Shown piece after piece: positions 27,044 through 35,220 of a DNA stretch of 64,000 bases; within the stretch, counting starts at the first letter, position 1; every line of letters begins with the position of its first letter. Made by a program: the position numbers and the translations under genes. The stretch is from positions 124,001 through 188,000 of the forward strand of contig CAXBPC010000001.1 in NCBI GenBank assembly GCA_963977525.1, in the 5' to 3' direction. The DNA is from Ancylomarina sp963977525 (GTDB lineage Bacteria > Bacteroidota > Bacteroidia > Bacteroidales > Marinifilaceae). The notes beneath the pieces were generated by a model. It was not told the origin of the DNA and searched no databases. It saw only the letters and a list, made by a program, of their open reading frames with translations.

Positions 27044-27600
27044 ATTCTCAAATTGCTTTTATGATCCTGATCATTCCAGTATTCAATCAACTTATTCTTT
27101 AATATCCCTCTTGCTCTCGCTAGGTTTGATTTAGATGTTCCCACTGTAATCTGCATTACTTCAGCAATTTCATTATGTGGATATCCATCTAAAACATACA
27201 GACTAAACACCATTCGATATCGTTCTGGTAAATCTTGAATCATTTGTAGAATAACTTCTAGAGGTGCTTCTTTTATATCCAATTCTTCATCCTCTTCCAC
27301 GTCATCAAATTCTTCAACAGGATGAAGTTGTGATTTACTTCTAAATCTCTCTAAAGCAGTATTTACAATTACTCGACGCATCCAACCTTCGAATGATCCT
27401 TCGAATCGAAAAGACTTTAAACTTTGAAATACTTTAATAAAACCATCATGCAAAATATCCTCGGCTTCATCGTAGGATTTAGCGTACCTCAAACAAACAC
27501 CCATCATTTTAGGTGCAAATTCAACATAGAGACATTCCTGTGCTTTAGGCTTGCCTTTTATTGAATCCTTTATAATTCGCTCGAGTTTCTTATCCTTCAA
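27037..27600 (-). CDS. ECF RNA polymerase sigma factor
   Basis: 187 residues with sigma-70 regions 2 and 4 only. Region 2 includes YAKSYDEAEDILHDGFIKVFQSLKSFRFEGSFEGWMRRVIVNTAL (-10 recognition) and region 4 PERYRMVFSLYVLDGYPHNEIAEVMQITVGTSKSNLARARGILK (helix-turn-helix for -35). A short acidic linker (FDDVEEDEELDIKE) lies between. It is followed, with a 7-bp overlap, by the anti-sigma-like barrel protein. The regulon is unknown. Confidence 0.93.
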   Translation of the reverse strand: MKDKKLERIIKDSIKGKPKAQECLYVEFAPKMMGVCLRYAKSYDEAEDILHDGFIKVFQSLKSFRFEGSFEGWMRRVIVNTALERFRSKSQLHPVEEFDDVEEDEELDIKEAPLEVILQMIQDLPERYRMVFSLYVLDGYPHNEIAEVMQITVGTSKSNLARARGILKNKLIEYWNDQDHKSNLRIC

Positions 27601-27967
27601 GTTTAAGCTTGTCTTAGGTAACTGATTTCAATATCAAGTTGTAAATAGATTCATTTGGTTGCGTCAAAATTAATTCTTTTTTGATCGTTTTTATAAGCAT
27701 TGCCAAAAGCAAGACCACAAACCTTTATTATAATGGCAGGTAAATTCATTCAGAGCAACAAATTCAATACAAGATTATTTTTCTAGAATTTACGCAACCA
27801 TTCAAAAAAGCACCATCTCTAAAGTGAGATACAAATTAAAATCTCGATTCTTAGTACTAAGATATAATGGTGAATATGGCCAAAACTCACCTTTTTAAAA
27901 CTAGCAAACCATATTTAGGAACAAGACGCATAGATTATTAAATCTATTGCAAATAAATTTTAGACAA
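27601..27967. other. Divergent spacer upstream of the ECF sigma gene
   Basis: About 367 bp between the sigma gene and the lipoprotein gene. A TAATTTTG box on the minus strand (27672-27665) could be the -7 element of the sigma operon, but no good TTG lies 19-21 bp before it. I see no other gene or RNA here. Confidence 0.4.
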
Positions 27968-28675
27968 ATGAAAAGTAAATTAATTTTGGCATTAGCCATT
28001 TCTCTAGGTGTATTTTCATCGTGTGATAATGATAACACAAAGATTGAATTTGATGGAGCTGGAGACATCTATGTAAGATGTCAAAAAATTGAAGGTGTAG
28101 TTAACTATGCGCCCGTTATTTTCGCTTACAGTAATATGTATATGTCTAGTGCTACTCTTGCACATTCTGATGAAGATAGCCCTGTAATAACGCTTGAAAA
28201 AGAAAGTGACAATGCTACAACCTTTTTCTCTCTTCCAACAACCCAAGATTACTCGGCAACCGATGTTAAAAATGGCACTTATAACTTTATATTAACATCT
28301 ACAGATAGTGAAGTTCTTTATGTAGCAGACAAACTTTTAGAAGTTCGAATATCACCTTTAGAAATAAGCAAATTTGAATATACTGAAGAAGAACACAAAC
28401 TTGATTTAGAATGGGGAACTGTTGAAAACAGAGATGTCTATCATGTGAAAATTGCTACTAAAATTGATGGTATCGTCGTGTATCGTTCAGCCCGTCTTAA
28501 CAACAATGAATTAACAATTACTCCTGAATCTGATGGTTGGGAAAGGAATTATGCAATGAAAGCAGGAACAACTTATACAGTTTCTGTTAGTGCCTACAAA
28601 TTTGAGAATTCAACGACTCAGCAAGGCGCCCATATCAACCAAGAAAGTGTTGAATATCGAGAAATTGAATGGTAA
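27968..28675 (+). CDS. Lipoprotein of unknown function
   Basis: 235 residues from the ATG at 27968; an in-frame ATG seven codons earlier is possible but would spoil the signal peptide. The N-terminus is a lipoprotein signal ending FSSC with Cys19 as the anchor. The mature part is beta-rich with many D, E and T residues; the C-terminal half (ISKFEYTEEEHKLDLEWGTVENRDVYHVKIATKIDG) resembles a fibronectin type III-like strand pattern. I do not recognise the family. It is a single gene with a strong terminator. Confidence 0.72.
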   Translation: MKSKLILALAISLGVFSSCDNDNTKIEFDGAGDIYVRCQKIEGVVNYAPVIFAYSNMYMSSATLAHSDEDSPVITLEKESDNATTFFSLPTTQDYSATDVKNGTYNFILTSTDSEVLYVADKLLEVRISPLEISKFEYTEEEHKLDLEWGTVENRDVYHVKIATKIDGIVVYRSARLNNNELTITPESDGWERNYAMKAGTTYTVSVSAYKFENSTTQQGAHINQESVEYREIEW

Positions 28676-28753
28676 TTAAAGATTTACACCATAATTTATA
28701 AGAGAATCACAATTCCCAATAAACTACCGACTAACTAATTAAATTTTTGGGGT

Positions 28754-28795
28754 GAGCATCATGAATTCAAATCTGAATTTCGTGGTGCTCTTTTT
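28754..28795 (+). terminator. Terminator of the lipoprotein gene
   Basis: A long hairpin from GAGCA (28754) to TGCTC (ending 28790), about 16 pairs with some G-T and one bulge, loop AATC, then TTTTT. Confidence 0.8.
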
Positions 28796-28809
28796 GTTTG
28801 TAAGCATAA

Positions 28810-28837
28810 AAAAAAGGGAAGCAAATGCTTCCCTTTT
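28810..28837 (-). terminator. Terminator of the DEAD-box helicase gene
   Basis: AAAAGGGAAGC (28812-28822) and GCTTCCCTTTT (28827-28837) form an 11-bp stem with a 4-base loop, 22 bp past the helicase stop codon. Confidence 0.87.
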
Positions 28838-28859
28838 TTGAATCTTATATAATGAAGAA

Positions 28860-30689
28860 TTAATCTCTTCTTCTACGGTCGAAAGTTCTTCCTCCACCTT
28901 CTGGCTTTCTTCTTCTATCTCTAGAATCATCACCACTCTTAGGACGAGATCTGTCTCCAGAACCACCACGTGATCTTCCACCACCTGAATAGCCACGAGA
29001 TGATCCACCACCACCAGAGTAACCACCACGAGATCTGCTTCCGCCACGAGGTTTTCTTTCATCTGTATCTGTAGTTTCTGGACGATCACCTGAAACTTCA
29101 ATTCGAACTGCTCTTCCACCTACTTCAGCACCAGCAAAACCTTTGATGATTTCTTCAGTAAATTCTTTATCTACATCGAAGAATGAGAATACACCCTTAA
29201 GGTCAACTCTTCCTACATTCTTACCACGAACACCACATTGCTTATGAATCAATGTTAGTAAGCTTGGCACATCAATACCATCTTTACGACCAACATTGAT
29301 GAATAAACGATCTTCAGTACTAACCGCACCGTCATTCTGACGAACACGCTTCTGAGTAGAAGATCTCATATTTAAATCTTGAGCATCCTTATAGTAATCC
29401 CAGAATCTATTAAATTCTAAAGAAACCATTCGTTTTACTAACGCATCACGATCAAGTTCTTTCAACTCTTCGTGAATAGCTGGTAAAAATTGCTCAATTG
29501 CTTCTTCTTCAACATTCACGTCAATTACACGTTTCATGAAATTCAAAAGCTGACGCTCACAAACCTCTGCTCCACCAGGAATTTTCACCTGAGCAAATTC
29601 CATTTTCAAACGACGAGATAGATCTTTAATTTTTCTCTCATCACGAGGTGTAACTAAAGCAATAGAGATACCTTTTTTCCCTGCACGAGCAGTACGTCCT
29701 GAACGGTGAGTATAATATTCTAACTCATCAGGAAGGTTATAATGCAATACGTGTGTTAAATCGTCAACATCAATACCACGAGCAGCAACATCAGTAGCTA
29801 CAAGTAATTGCAATGATTTGGTTTTGAAACTACGCATTACTCTGTCACGCTGAACTTGAGATAAATCTCCATGAATAGCATCGGCATTGTAACCATCTTT
29901 CATCAATAATTCTGCGACCTCTTGAGTTTCCTTACGAGTACGACAGAAAACAATACCATAGATATCAGGATAGAAATCGACAATACGTTTTAAAACATTG
30001 TAACGATCTCTATTGTTCATCAAATAATACTGATGCTCAATATTTGTATTAGTAGTGTTAGCCCCACCAACTGTTACCTCTACAGGATCAGTCATATAGT
30101 TCTTTGAGATTCTACGAACCTCACTAGACATAGTAGCTGAAAATAACCAAGTTAGCTTTTTATCAGATGTGGTAGAAAGGATAGAATCAATATCTTCCTT
30201 AAATCCCATATTCAACATCTCATCAGCCTCATCAAGAATAACATATTCTACTTTTGATAAGTTGATAGCTTTACGTCGAATCAAGTCTAATAAACGACCC
30301 GGAGTTGCAACAACAACGTGTGCACCTCTTTTAATCTTTCTAATCTGATCGTCAATACTTGCTCCACCGTAAACATTTACAACATTTAAGTTCAGAATGT
30401 TTTTTGAGAATGTTTTAAGATCATCAGCAATCTGAATACCTAATTCACGTGTTGGAGATAAAATAAGAGCTTGTGGGATCTTCTCATCTGGCTCGATCAA
30501 TTGTAACAATGGCAATCCAAATGCTGCCGTTTTACCTGTCCCCGTCTGTGCTAAACCTACAAAGTCACTTCTTCCTTCTAAAAGAACTGGAATTGCTTTT
30601 TCCTGAATAGCTGTTGGAGTTGTGAAGCCTAATTCTGTAATGGCTTCCAAAATTGGTCTTGATAGACCTAAGTTTTCAAATGAACTCAT
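28860..30689 (-). CDS. DEAD-box ATP-dependent RNA helicase (DeaD/CsdA-like)
   Basis: 609 residues. The helicase core has the Q motif (FTTPTAIQEKAIP), Walker A AQTGTGKT (47-54), DEAD in VILDEADEMLNMGF, SAT in LFSATMSSE, and HRSGRTARAG in the second RecA domain. After a linker (about 370-470) comes a DbpA-type RNA-binding domain (LFINVGRKDGIDVPSLL, about 478-555), then a Gly/Arg/Ser-rich RGG-like tail. This is the DeaD/CsdA layout, used to unwind structured RNA in ribosome assembly and mRNA decay, often cold-induced. The long leader upstream fits cold regulation. A second open frame antisense to the RGG tail is only a by-product of its composition. Confidence 0.95.
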   Translation of the reverse strand: MSSFENLGLSRPILEAITELGFTTPTAIQEKAIPVLLEGRSDFVGLAQTGTGKTAAFGLPLLQLIEPDEKIPQALILSPTRELGIQIADDLKTFSKNILNLNVVNVYGGASIDDQIRKIKRGAHVVVATPGRLLDLIRRKAINLSKVEYVILDEADEMLNMGFKEDIDSILSTTSDKKLTWLFSATMSSEVRRISKNYMTDPVEVTVGGANTTNTNIEHQYYLMNNRDRYNVLKRIVDFYPDIYGIVFCRTRKETQEVAELLMKDGYNADAIHGDLSQVQRDRVMRSFKTKSLQLLVATDVAARGIDVDDLTHVLHYNLPDELEYYTHRSGRTARAGKKGISIALVTPRDERKIKDLSRRLKMEFAQVKIPGGAEVCERQLLNFMKRVIDVNVEEEAIEQFLPAIHEELKELDRDALVKRMVSLEFNRFWDYYKDAQDLNMRSSTQKRVRQNDGAVSTEDRLFINVGRKDGIDVPSLLTLIHKQCGVRGKNVGRVDLKGVFSFFDVDKEFTEEIIKGFAGAEVGGRAVRIEVSGDRPETTDTDERKPRGGSRSRGGYSGGGGSSRGYSGGGRSRGGSGDRSRPKSGDDSRDRRRKPEGGGRTFDRRRRD

Positions 30690-30810
30690 TCGAATGATTT
30701 AATTGTGACATGGCATGAATCCCCCTGTCACACTAAAATTTTCAATTCGAAACGAATGAAACCCCTGACAAAAGAACGTCTACCAAATAATTTATGAAGC
30801 CGCAAAGGTA
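30690..30810 (-). promoter_or_regulatory. Candidate promoter and structured leader of the DEAD-box gene
   Basis: On the minus strand TACCTTTG (30810-30803) matches the TAnnTTTG box, without a clear TTG partner. It would give a leader of over 100 bases containing a hairpin with arms GTGACA (30705-30710) and TGTCAC (30726-30731) near the start codon. Confidence 0.4.
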
Positions 30811-30986
30811 ACCATTAATAACTTAAATCATCATTTTTTTGATTTTTACTGTACCAAAGGCCTGCGACGCGCACTAAAGTACTCTTTTTTAATGGAATAT
30901 CTAGATTTTAATTACTCTCAGTCTCGTTCACAAAGAATAACAAACGTTTGTAGTTGAATGAGAAATAGTATATTCCTTCAGAAAAT

Positions 30987-31376
30987 TTATTTCACTAGCA
31001 TGAAAACCACTTCTGATTTAATCGTTGATGGTAAGATAATATGTCTTAATTCAAGGCTTTTTAACCAAGGTTCAATTTCTTTTTCCTTTAAGCTATATAG
31101 AACCTCTCGAAATTCATCGATTTGATCATCGTTATAATCATTCTCTTCAAAATTTCTATATGCATCTAATTCCTCATCTTCATAATAAATGATTTCTTCA
31201 GACATCTTATTGAGCAAATCCGTTTCACATACTTCGTGAGCACCACAACATTCTTCCAATGGTTCACTAGCAGGTTCCTCCTCCTCATTTTTCTTTGGAA
31301 AAAGTAATTTACCAAGATAAGTAAGAAGCAAGGTTAAAGCGGCACCAGCCAATAGAACTAATAATAATACTTTCAT
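30987..31376 (-). CDS. Conserved small acidic membrane-anchored protein of unknown function
   Basis: 129 residues. An N-terminal helix (about 2-23) anchors it, then an acidic region with a cysteine cluster (ECCGAHEVCE at about 42-51), an EYYDDEELD-like stretch (YYEDEELDAY) and a C-terminal FREVLYSLKEKEIEPWLKSLELR. I recognise this as a conserved Bacteroidia family, but no function is known. The CC-x5-C cluster might hold a metal or form disulphides; that is speculation. It stands alone. Confidence 0.75.
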   Translation of the reverse strand: MKVLLLVLLAGAALTLLLTYLGKLLFPKKNEEEEPASEPLEECCGAHEVCETDLLNKMSEEIIYYEDEELDAYRNFEENDYNDDQIDEFREVLYSLKEKEIEPWLKSLELRHIILPSTIKSEVVFMLVK

Positions 31377-31552
31377 GCTGCAAAACTAGATATTAGATAT
31401 TTATAAATCAAGATATTTAGATCAGTTATTTTTATTCATTTTAAGATATTCATTAATTACAAAAAAAATCAGAATCTCAACACTGACGCGTAAATCAGAA
31501 CAATAACATCAACTTAAAAATCACACTAATTCAAAAAAACATTTTCGCACTC

Positions 31553-31582
31553 TTGCTTTTTCCAATTTTATCTTGATATTTG
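31553..31582 (+). promoter_or_regulatory. Promoter of the thr leader and operon
   Basis: TTG (31553-31555), 19 bp, GATATTTG (31575-31582). The start site would lie within about ten bases of the leader ATG at 31593, so the leader peptide would be made from an almost leaderless mRNA. Confidence 0.5.
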
Positions 31583-31592
31583 CTACAACAAA

Positions 31593-31685
31593 ATGAAGAA
31601 AATGAACTTTACTTTAACCACAGCGACGATTATTACCATGGGCTCGATTATTACGATGCCTCAATCCTCGTGTGGAATAACGTGA
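31593..31685 (+). CDS. thrL: thr operon leader peptide
   Basis: A 30-codon ORF, too short for usual calling, that ends 90 bp before thrA. Of its 30 residues seven are Thr and five are Ile, with clusters TLTTATIIT and SIIT and a final IT before TGA. Such a Thr/Ile-rich peptide before a terminator and thrABC is the plan of the enterobacterial thr attenuator: shortage of charged threonyl- or isoleucyl-tRNA stalls the ribosome and favours an antiterminator. The repeated CGATTATTAC motif encodes the Ile-Ile-Thr blocks. A larger frame from 31580 that overlaps it in another phase is not likely to be real. Confidence 0.8.
   Translation: MKKMNFTLTTATIITMGSIITMPQSSCGIT
31641..31660 (+). promoter_or_regulatory. 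Pause-type hairpin within the thr leader
   Basis: GGCTCG (31641-31646) can pair with CGATGCC (31654-31660) with one bulged T around a 7-base loop. TGGGCT (31639-31644) can instead pair with AGCCTG (31715-31720) in the terminator arm, a plausible antiterminator. Both pairings are inferred by eye. Confidence 0.35.
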
Positions 31686-31710
31686 AGCTTATAAATACAA
31701 AATATTTTAT

Positions 31711-31745
31711 AAAAAGCCTGCAGTTATTCTGCAGGCTTTTTTTTT
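31711..31745 (+). terminator. thr operon attenuator (intrinsic terminator)
   Basis: AAAAAGCCTGCAG (31711-31723) and CTGCAGGCTTTTT (31729-31741) form a 13-bp stem with a 5-base loop, followed by T to 31745. It stands 30 bp before thrA, so it must be read through or prevented for expression of the operon. Confidence 0.9.
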
Positions 31746-31775
31746 GCCATATAATTCCACTCAATAAATAACCAC

Positions 31776-34208
31776 ATGAGAATCTTAAAATTTGGAGGTA
31801 GTTCAGTAGCCCAAGCTGAAAGCCTCAAGAAAGTAAAACAAATAGTTAGTCGGATAGATAAAAACGAACCTGCAATCATCGTGGTTTCAGCTCTTGGAGG
31901 TGTTACAGATCAACTAGCTAATAGCTTATATCAAGCTTCATCTCAAGACCAAGCATATAAACTTACCGTTGAAAGTTTATACAACAGGCATATAGGATTA
32001 TCGCAAGAACTAAGTTTAAATGAAGATATTCAAAGCTGGTTGAAAGGCAAATTTGAAAATTTATCAAATCTATTAGAAGGTGTGTTTATACTTCAGGATG
32101 TTCCTGAAAAAATTAGATGCCGTGTTCTTGGTTTAGGTGAAGAACTATCATCTCAGCTAATAACCACATATTTTCAACAATCAGAACTTGATGCTAAACA
32201 TTACGATTCTAGAGAATACATCAAAACTCATGAAAACAAAGGTATTCTCATAAATAGAGACGAAAGCTACAAAAGAATAAATGCTATTAAGGATGAAATC
32301 AAGCTTGCTGTATTCCCAGGTTTCGTTTCTTCGAACGAAAAAGGTGAGCCAACTTTATTGGGACGTGGTGGCTCTGACTACACTGCTTCAATATTAGCAG
32401 CGGCTCTTGATGCCAAGCAATTGGAGATATGGACAGATGTAAGCGGTATGTATACTGCTGATCCACGCTTGGTTTCTCAAGCAATACCAATTGAGCAGAT
32501 GTCATTCCAGGAAGCAATGGAGCTATCGCATTTTGGAGCAAAAGTTATGTATCCTCCTTCACTAACACCTGTTCTTCAAAAGAAGATTGATATTCTAATT
32601 AAAAACACGTTTGAACCTGAAGCCAGTGGAACTTTAATAAGTTCTGAACCAAAAGCCGAGCGAACAACTGTTAGAGGTCTTTCATCAATAAATAACATAA
32701 ACTTAATCACTCTTTCAGGCAGTGGCATGGTAGGTATAAGTGGTTTTGCTGCACGTCTGTTTGCTTGCTTAGCTAATCAGAAAATTAATGTGAGCCTTAT
32801 CACTCAATCATCATCAGAACATAGTATGAGTGTTGCTGTACACGAAGATGATTGCACTAAAGCTTGTAATATAATAGAAGAAGAGTTTACAGCTGAGATA
32901 GCTATTCAGCACGTTAACAAACCTAAAGTAGAACCTGGTTTGTCAATTATTGCTGTAGTAGGTGAAGATATGGGTTACACACCTGGCATTGCAGGAAAAC
33001 TCTTTGGTATACTTGGGAAAAATGGATTGAACATTCGTGCAACTGCACAAGGTGGAAATGAACTAAATATCACTTTCATGGTGCGCACAACTGATGTTAG
33101 AAAAGCATTGAATGTCGTACATGAAAAATTTTTCTTATCAACTTACAAAAAGATTAACCTATATATAGCAGGTGTTGGGAATGTTGGAGGTAAACTCCTT
33201 GAGCATATTAAAAACCAACACGAGCATTTGGTCGACGAAAATGGAATTGATCTAATCATTAGAGCTGTAAGTAACAGCCGTAAGATGTTTTTTGCTAAAG
33301 ATGAAAGATTAATAAATGATTGGAAAAACAAACTTGACACTGAAGGTCAAGTAGCAGATATAGATAAGTTTATTAAAAACATAGAAGACTCTAATCTAAG
33401 AAATTCCATTTTTGTTGATATTACAGCTAGTCAAAATGTAAGCGATGTTTACGAACAGATTTTGAAGACAACAACTTCTATTGTAGCTTGTAATAAAATT
33501 GCAGCCTCATCAGACTTTGAAAGTTATAAGCAATTAAAAGCTACAGCTAAAAAGAACAATGTAGATTTTAGGTATGAAAGTAACGTTGGAGCAGGTTTAC
33601 CTGTAATTAGTACGATCAATTACTTAACAAGCACTGGTGATCAGGTTATCAGCATAGAAGCGGTTGTTTCAGGTAGCCTAAACTACATCATGAATAAATT
33701 TATTGAAGGATATAGTTTTGAAGAAGCTCTAAAGTTTGCAATGGATGAAGGCTTCACTGAACCAGATCCGAAGCTCGATTTGAATGGTGTTGATGTTCTT
33801 CGTAAGCTTTTAATTCTTGCTCGCGAATCTGGGTATAAACTCGAAGCTGAAGATGTTGAACTTGTGCCTATGGTTCCTGAATATTGTCTTGAATCTAATA
33901 CTACTGAAGAATTAATAGAACGTATAATTGAGAAGAAAGAATTCTTTGAAGACTGGCGTAAACAGATGAAAGAGCAAAATATTCGTTTTAGATATGTAGC
34001 TAGTTTTAAAGATGGAAAAGCAAGTGTTGGAATGAAAGCAGTTGGTTCTGATCATGCCTTATACAATATCGACGGAAAAGATAGCGTGGTTTCATTAAGC
34101 ACTCTTTGGTATAAAGATCAGCCTATGATTATAAAAGGAGCAGGTGCTGGCGCAGAAGTAACAGCTTCTGGAATATTCGGTGATATCATAAGCATTTCTT
34201 CTAAATAA
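31776..34208 (+). CDS. thrA: Bifunctional aspartate kinase / homoserine dehydrogenase I
   Basis: 810 residues. Residues 1 to about 285 are the aspartate kinase domain, starting MRILKFGGSSVA, with GRGGSDYTASILAAALDA and ELWTDV-like (EIWTDVSGMYTADPR) motifs. Two ACT domains follow (about 310-455), the usual site of threonine feedback inhibition. The homoserine dehydrogenase domain (about 460-810) shows the NAD(P) loop AGVGNVGG and the catalytic block SGSLNYIMNKF. It catalyses the first and third steps from aspartate to threonine. It is the first gene of thrABC, 48 bp before thrB. Confidence 0.97.
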   Translation: MRILKFGGSSVAQAESLKKVKQIVSRIDKNEPAIIVVSALGGVTDQLANSLYQASSQDQAYKLTVESLYNRHIGLSQELSLNEDIQSWLKGKFENLSNLLEGVFILQDVPEKIRCRVLGLGEELSSQLITTYFQQSELDAKHYDSREYIKTHENKGILINRDESYKRINAIKDEIKLAVFPGFVSSNEKGEPTLLGRGGSDYTASILAAALDAKQLEIWTDVSGMYTADPRLVSQAIPIEQMSFQEAMELSHFGAKVMYPPSLTPVLQKKIDILIKNTFEPEASGTLISSEPKAERTTVRGLSSINNINLITLSGSGMVGISGFAARLFACLANQKINVSLITQSSSEHSMSVAVHEDDCTKACNIIEEEFTAEIAIQHVNKPKVEPGLSIIAVVGEDMGYTPGIAGKLFGILGKNGLNIRATAQGGNELNITFMVRTTDVRKALNVVHEKFFLSTYKKINLYIAGVGNVGGKLLEHIKNQHEHLVDENGIDLIIRAVSNSRKMFFAKDERLINDWKNKLDTEGQVADIDKFIKNIEDSNLRNSIFVDITASQNVSDVYEQILKTTTSIVACNKIAASSDFESYKQLKATAKKNNVDFRYESNVGAGLPVISTINYLTSTGDQVISIEAVVSGSLNYIMNKFIEGYSFEEALKFAMDEGFTEPDPKLDLNGVDVLRKLLILARESGYKLEAEDVELVPMVPEYCLESNTTEELIERIIEKKEFFEDWRKQMKEQNIRFRYVASFKDGKASVGMKAVGSDHALYNIDGKDSVVSLSTLWYKDQPMIIKGAGAGAEVTASGIFGDIISISSK

Positions 34209-34255
34209 TAAGCCTAATAAAGAGATCTCAAAAAGTCTCTACTTATATAATAAAA

Positions 34256-35185
34256 ATGAATAAAAGTATAAAAGTATTTGCACCAGGTAGCGTTTCAAAT
34301 GTCGGATGTGGATTCGATATCCTAGGATTTGCCATTGATGGAATTGGTGATGAAATGGTTCTAAGCAAGAATGATTCAAATAAGCTCCATATTAAACCTA
34401 TCGAGGGTTACGATAATTTACCAACAGAACCATCTAAAAATGTAGCTGGAGTAGCTATTCAGGCTTTACTTGATGATCTTGGTAGCAATCAGGGATTTGA
34501 TATTGAAATTAAAAAGAATATCAAGCCTGGTAGTGGAATTGGTTCAAGTTCGGCAAGTGCAGCTGGAGCAGTTGTGGCAGCAAACGAATTACTTGGTAAG
34601 CCTTATAGTAGAGAAGAGCTTGTTAATTTTGCCATGCAAGGTGAGATCGCAGCATCTGGTGATGCTCATGCTGATAATGCAGCACCAACTGTACTGGGAG
34701 GTTTTTGTATTGTTCGTGCGTACGACCCACTTGATGTGATTCAAATTGAATCTCCTAAAGATTTATGGTGTGTTGTAATCCATCCTCAGATTGAGATTAA
34801 AACCAAAGAGGCAAGAAAACTACTATCACCTAAGGTTGACTTAAAGAAAGCAATTCGTCAGTGGGGAAATGTAGCTGGTTTAATATCTGGCCTACATAAA
34901 TCAGATTACAATCTAATTGGTCGTTCATTAGAAGATCATATTGTGGAAAAACAACGCAAAGTTTTAATTCCAGAGTTTGACAACTTAAAACAAGCCGCAT
35001 TGGAAGCTGGCGCATTAGGTTGTAGCATTTCGGGATCTGGCCCATCAGTGTTTGCTTTGTGCGAAGGCGAGGATAAAGCTAAAGCTGTGAGTTCAGCTAT
35101 GAATGAGGTGTTTTCTAAAACCACAATTCCTTATTTCATTTATACCTCTCAGGTAAGCAATAAGGGAGTTAGAATATTAGAATAA
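34256..35185 (+). CDS. thrB: Homoserine kinase
   Basis: 309 residues, GHMP kinase family. It starts with KVFAPGSVSNVGCGFDILGFA and carries the ATP-binding motif PGSGIGSSSASAAGAV (about 92-107) and the C-terminal GALGCSISGSGPSVFAL. It phosphorylates homoserine to O-phosphohomoserine. It lies between thrA and thrC with 35 bp to the latter, so the three form one operon controlled by the upstream attenuator. Confidence 0.97.
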   Translation: MNKSIKVFAPGSVSNVGCGFDILGFAIDGIGDEMVLSKNDSNKLHIKPIEGYDNLPTEPSKNVAGVAIQALLDDLGSNQGFDIEIKKNIKPGSGIGSSSASAAGAVVAANELLGKPYSREELVNFAMQGEIAASGDAHADNAAPTVLGGFCIVRAYDPLDVIQIESPKDLWCVVIHPQIEIKTKEARKLLSPKVDLKKAIRQWGNVAGLISGLHKSDYNLIGRSLEDHIVEKQRKVLIPEFDNLKQAALEAGALGCSISGSGPSVFALCEGEDKAKAVSSAMNEVFSKTTIPYFIYTSQVSNKGVRILE

Positions 35186-35220
35186 GAATCCAACTATTAA
35201 TCGAATAACCACATTATAAT

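Noticed and set aside
28739..29119. Minus-strand ORF of 126 codons at the end of the helicase gene
   Set aside because: It is the RGG tail of the helicase in a second frame; low-complexity V/E-rich product, no start context.
31580..31771. ORF of 63 codons before thrA
   Set aside because: It overlaps the Thr/Ile-rich leader in another frame and crosses the attenuator; the leader at 31593 explains the region better.
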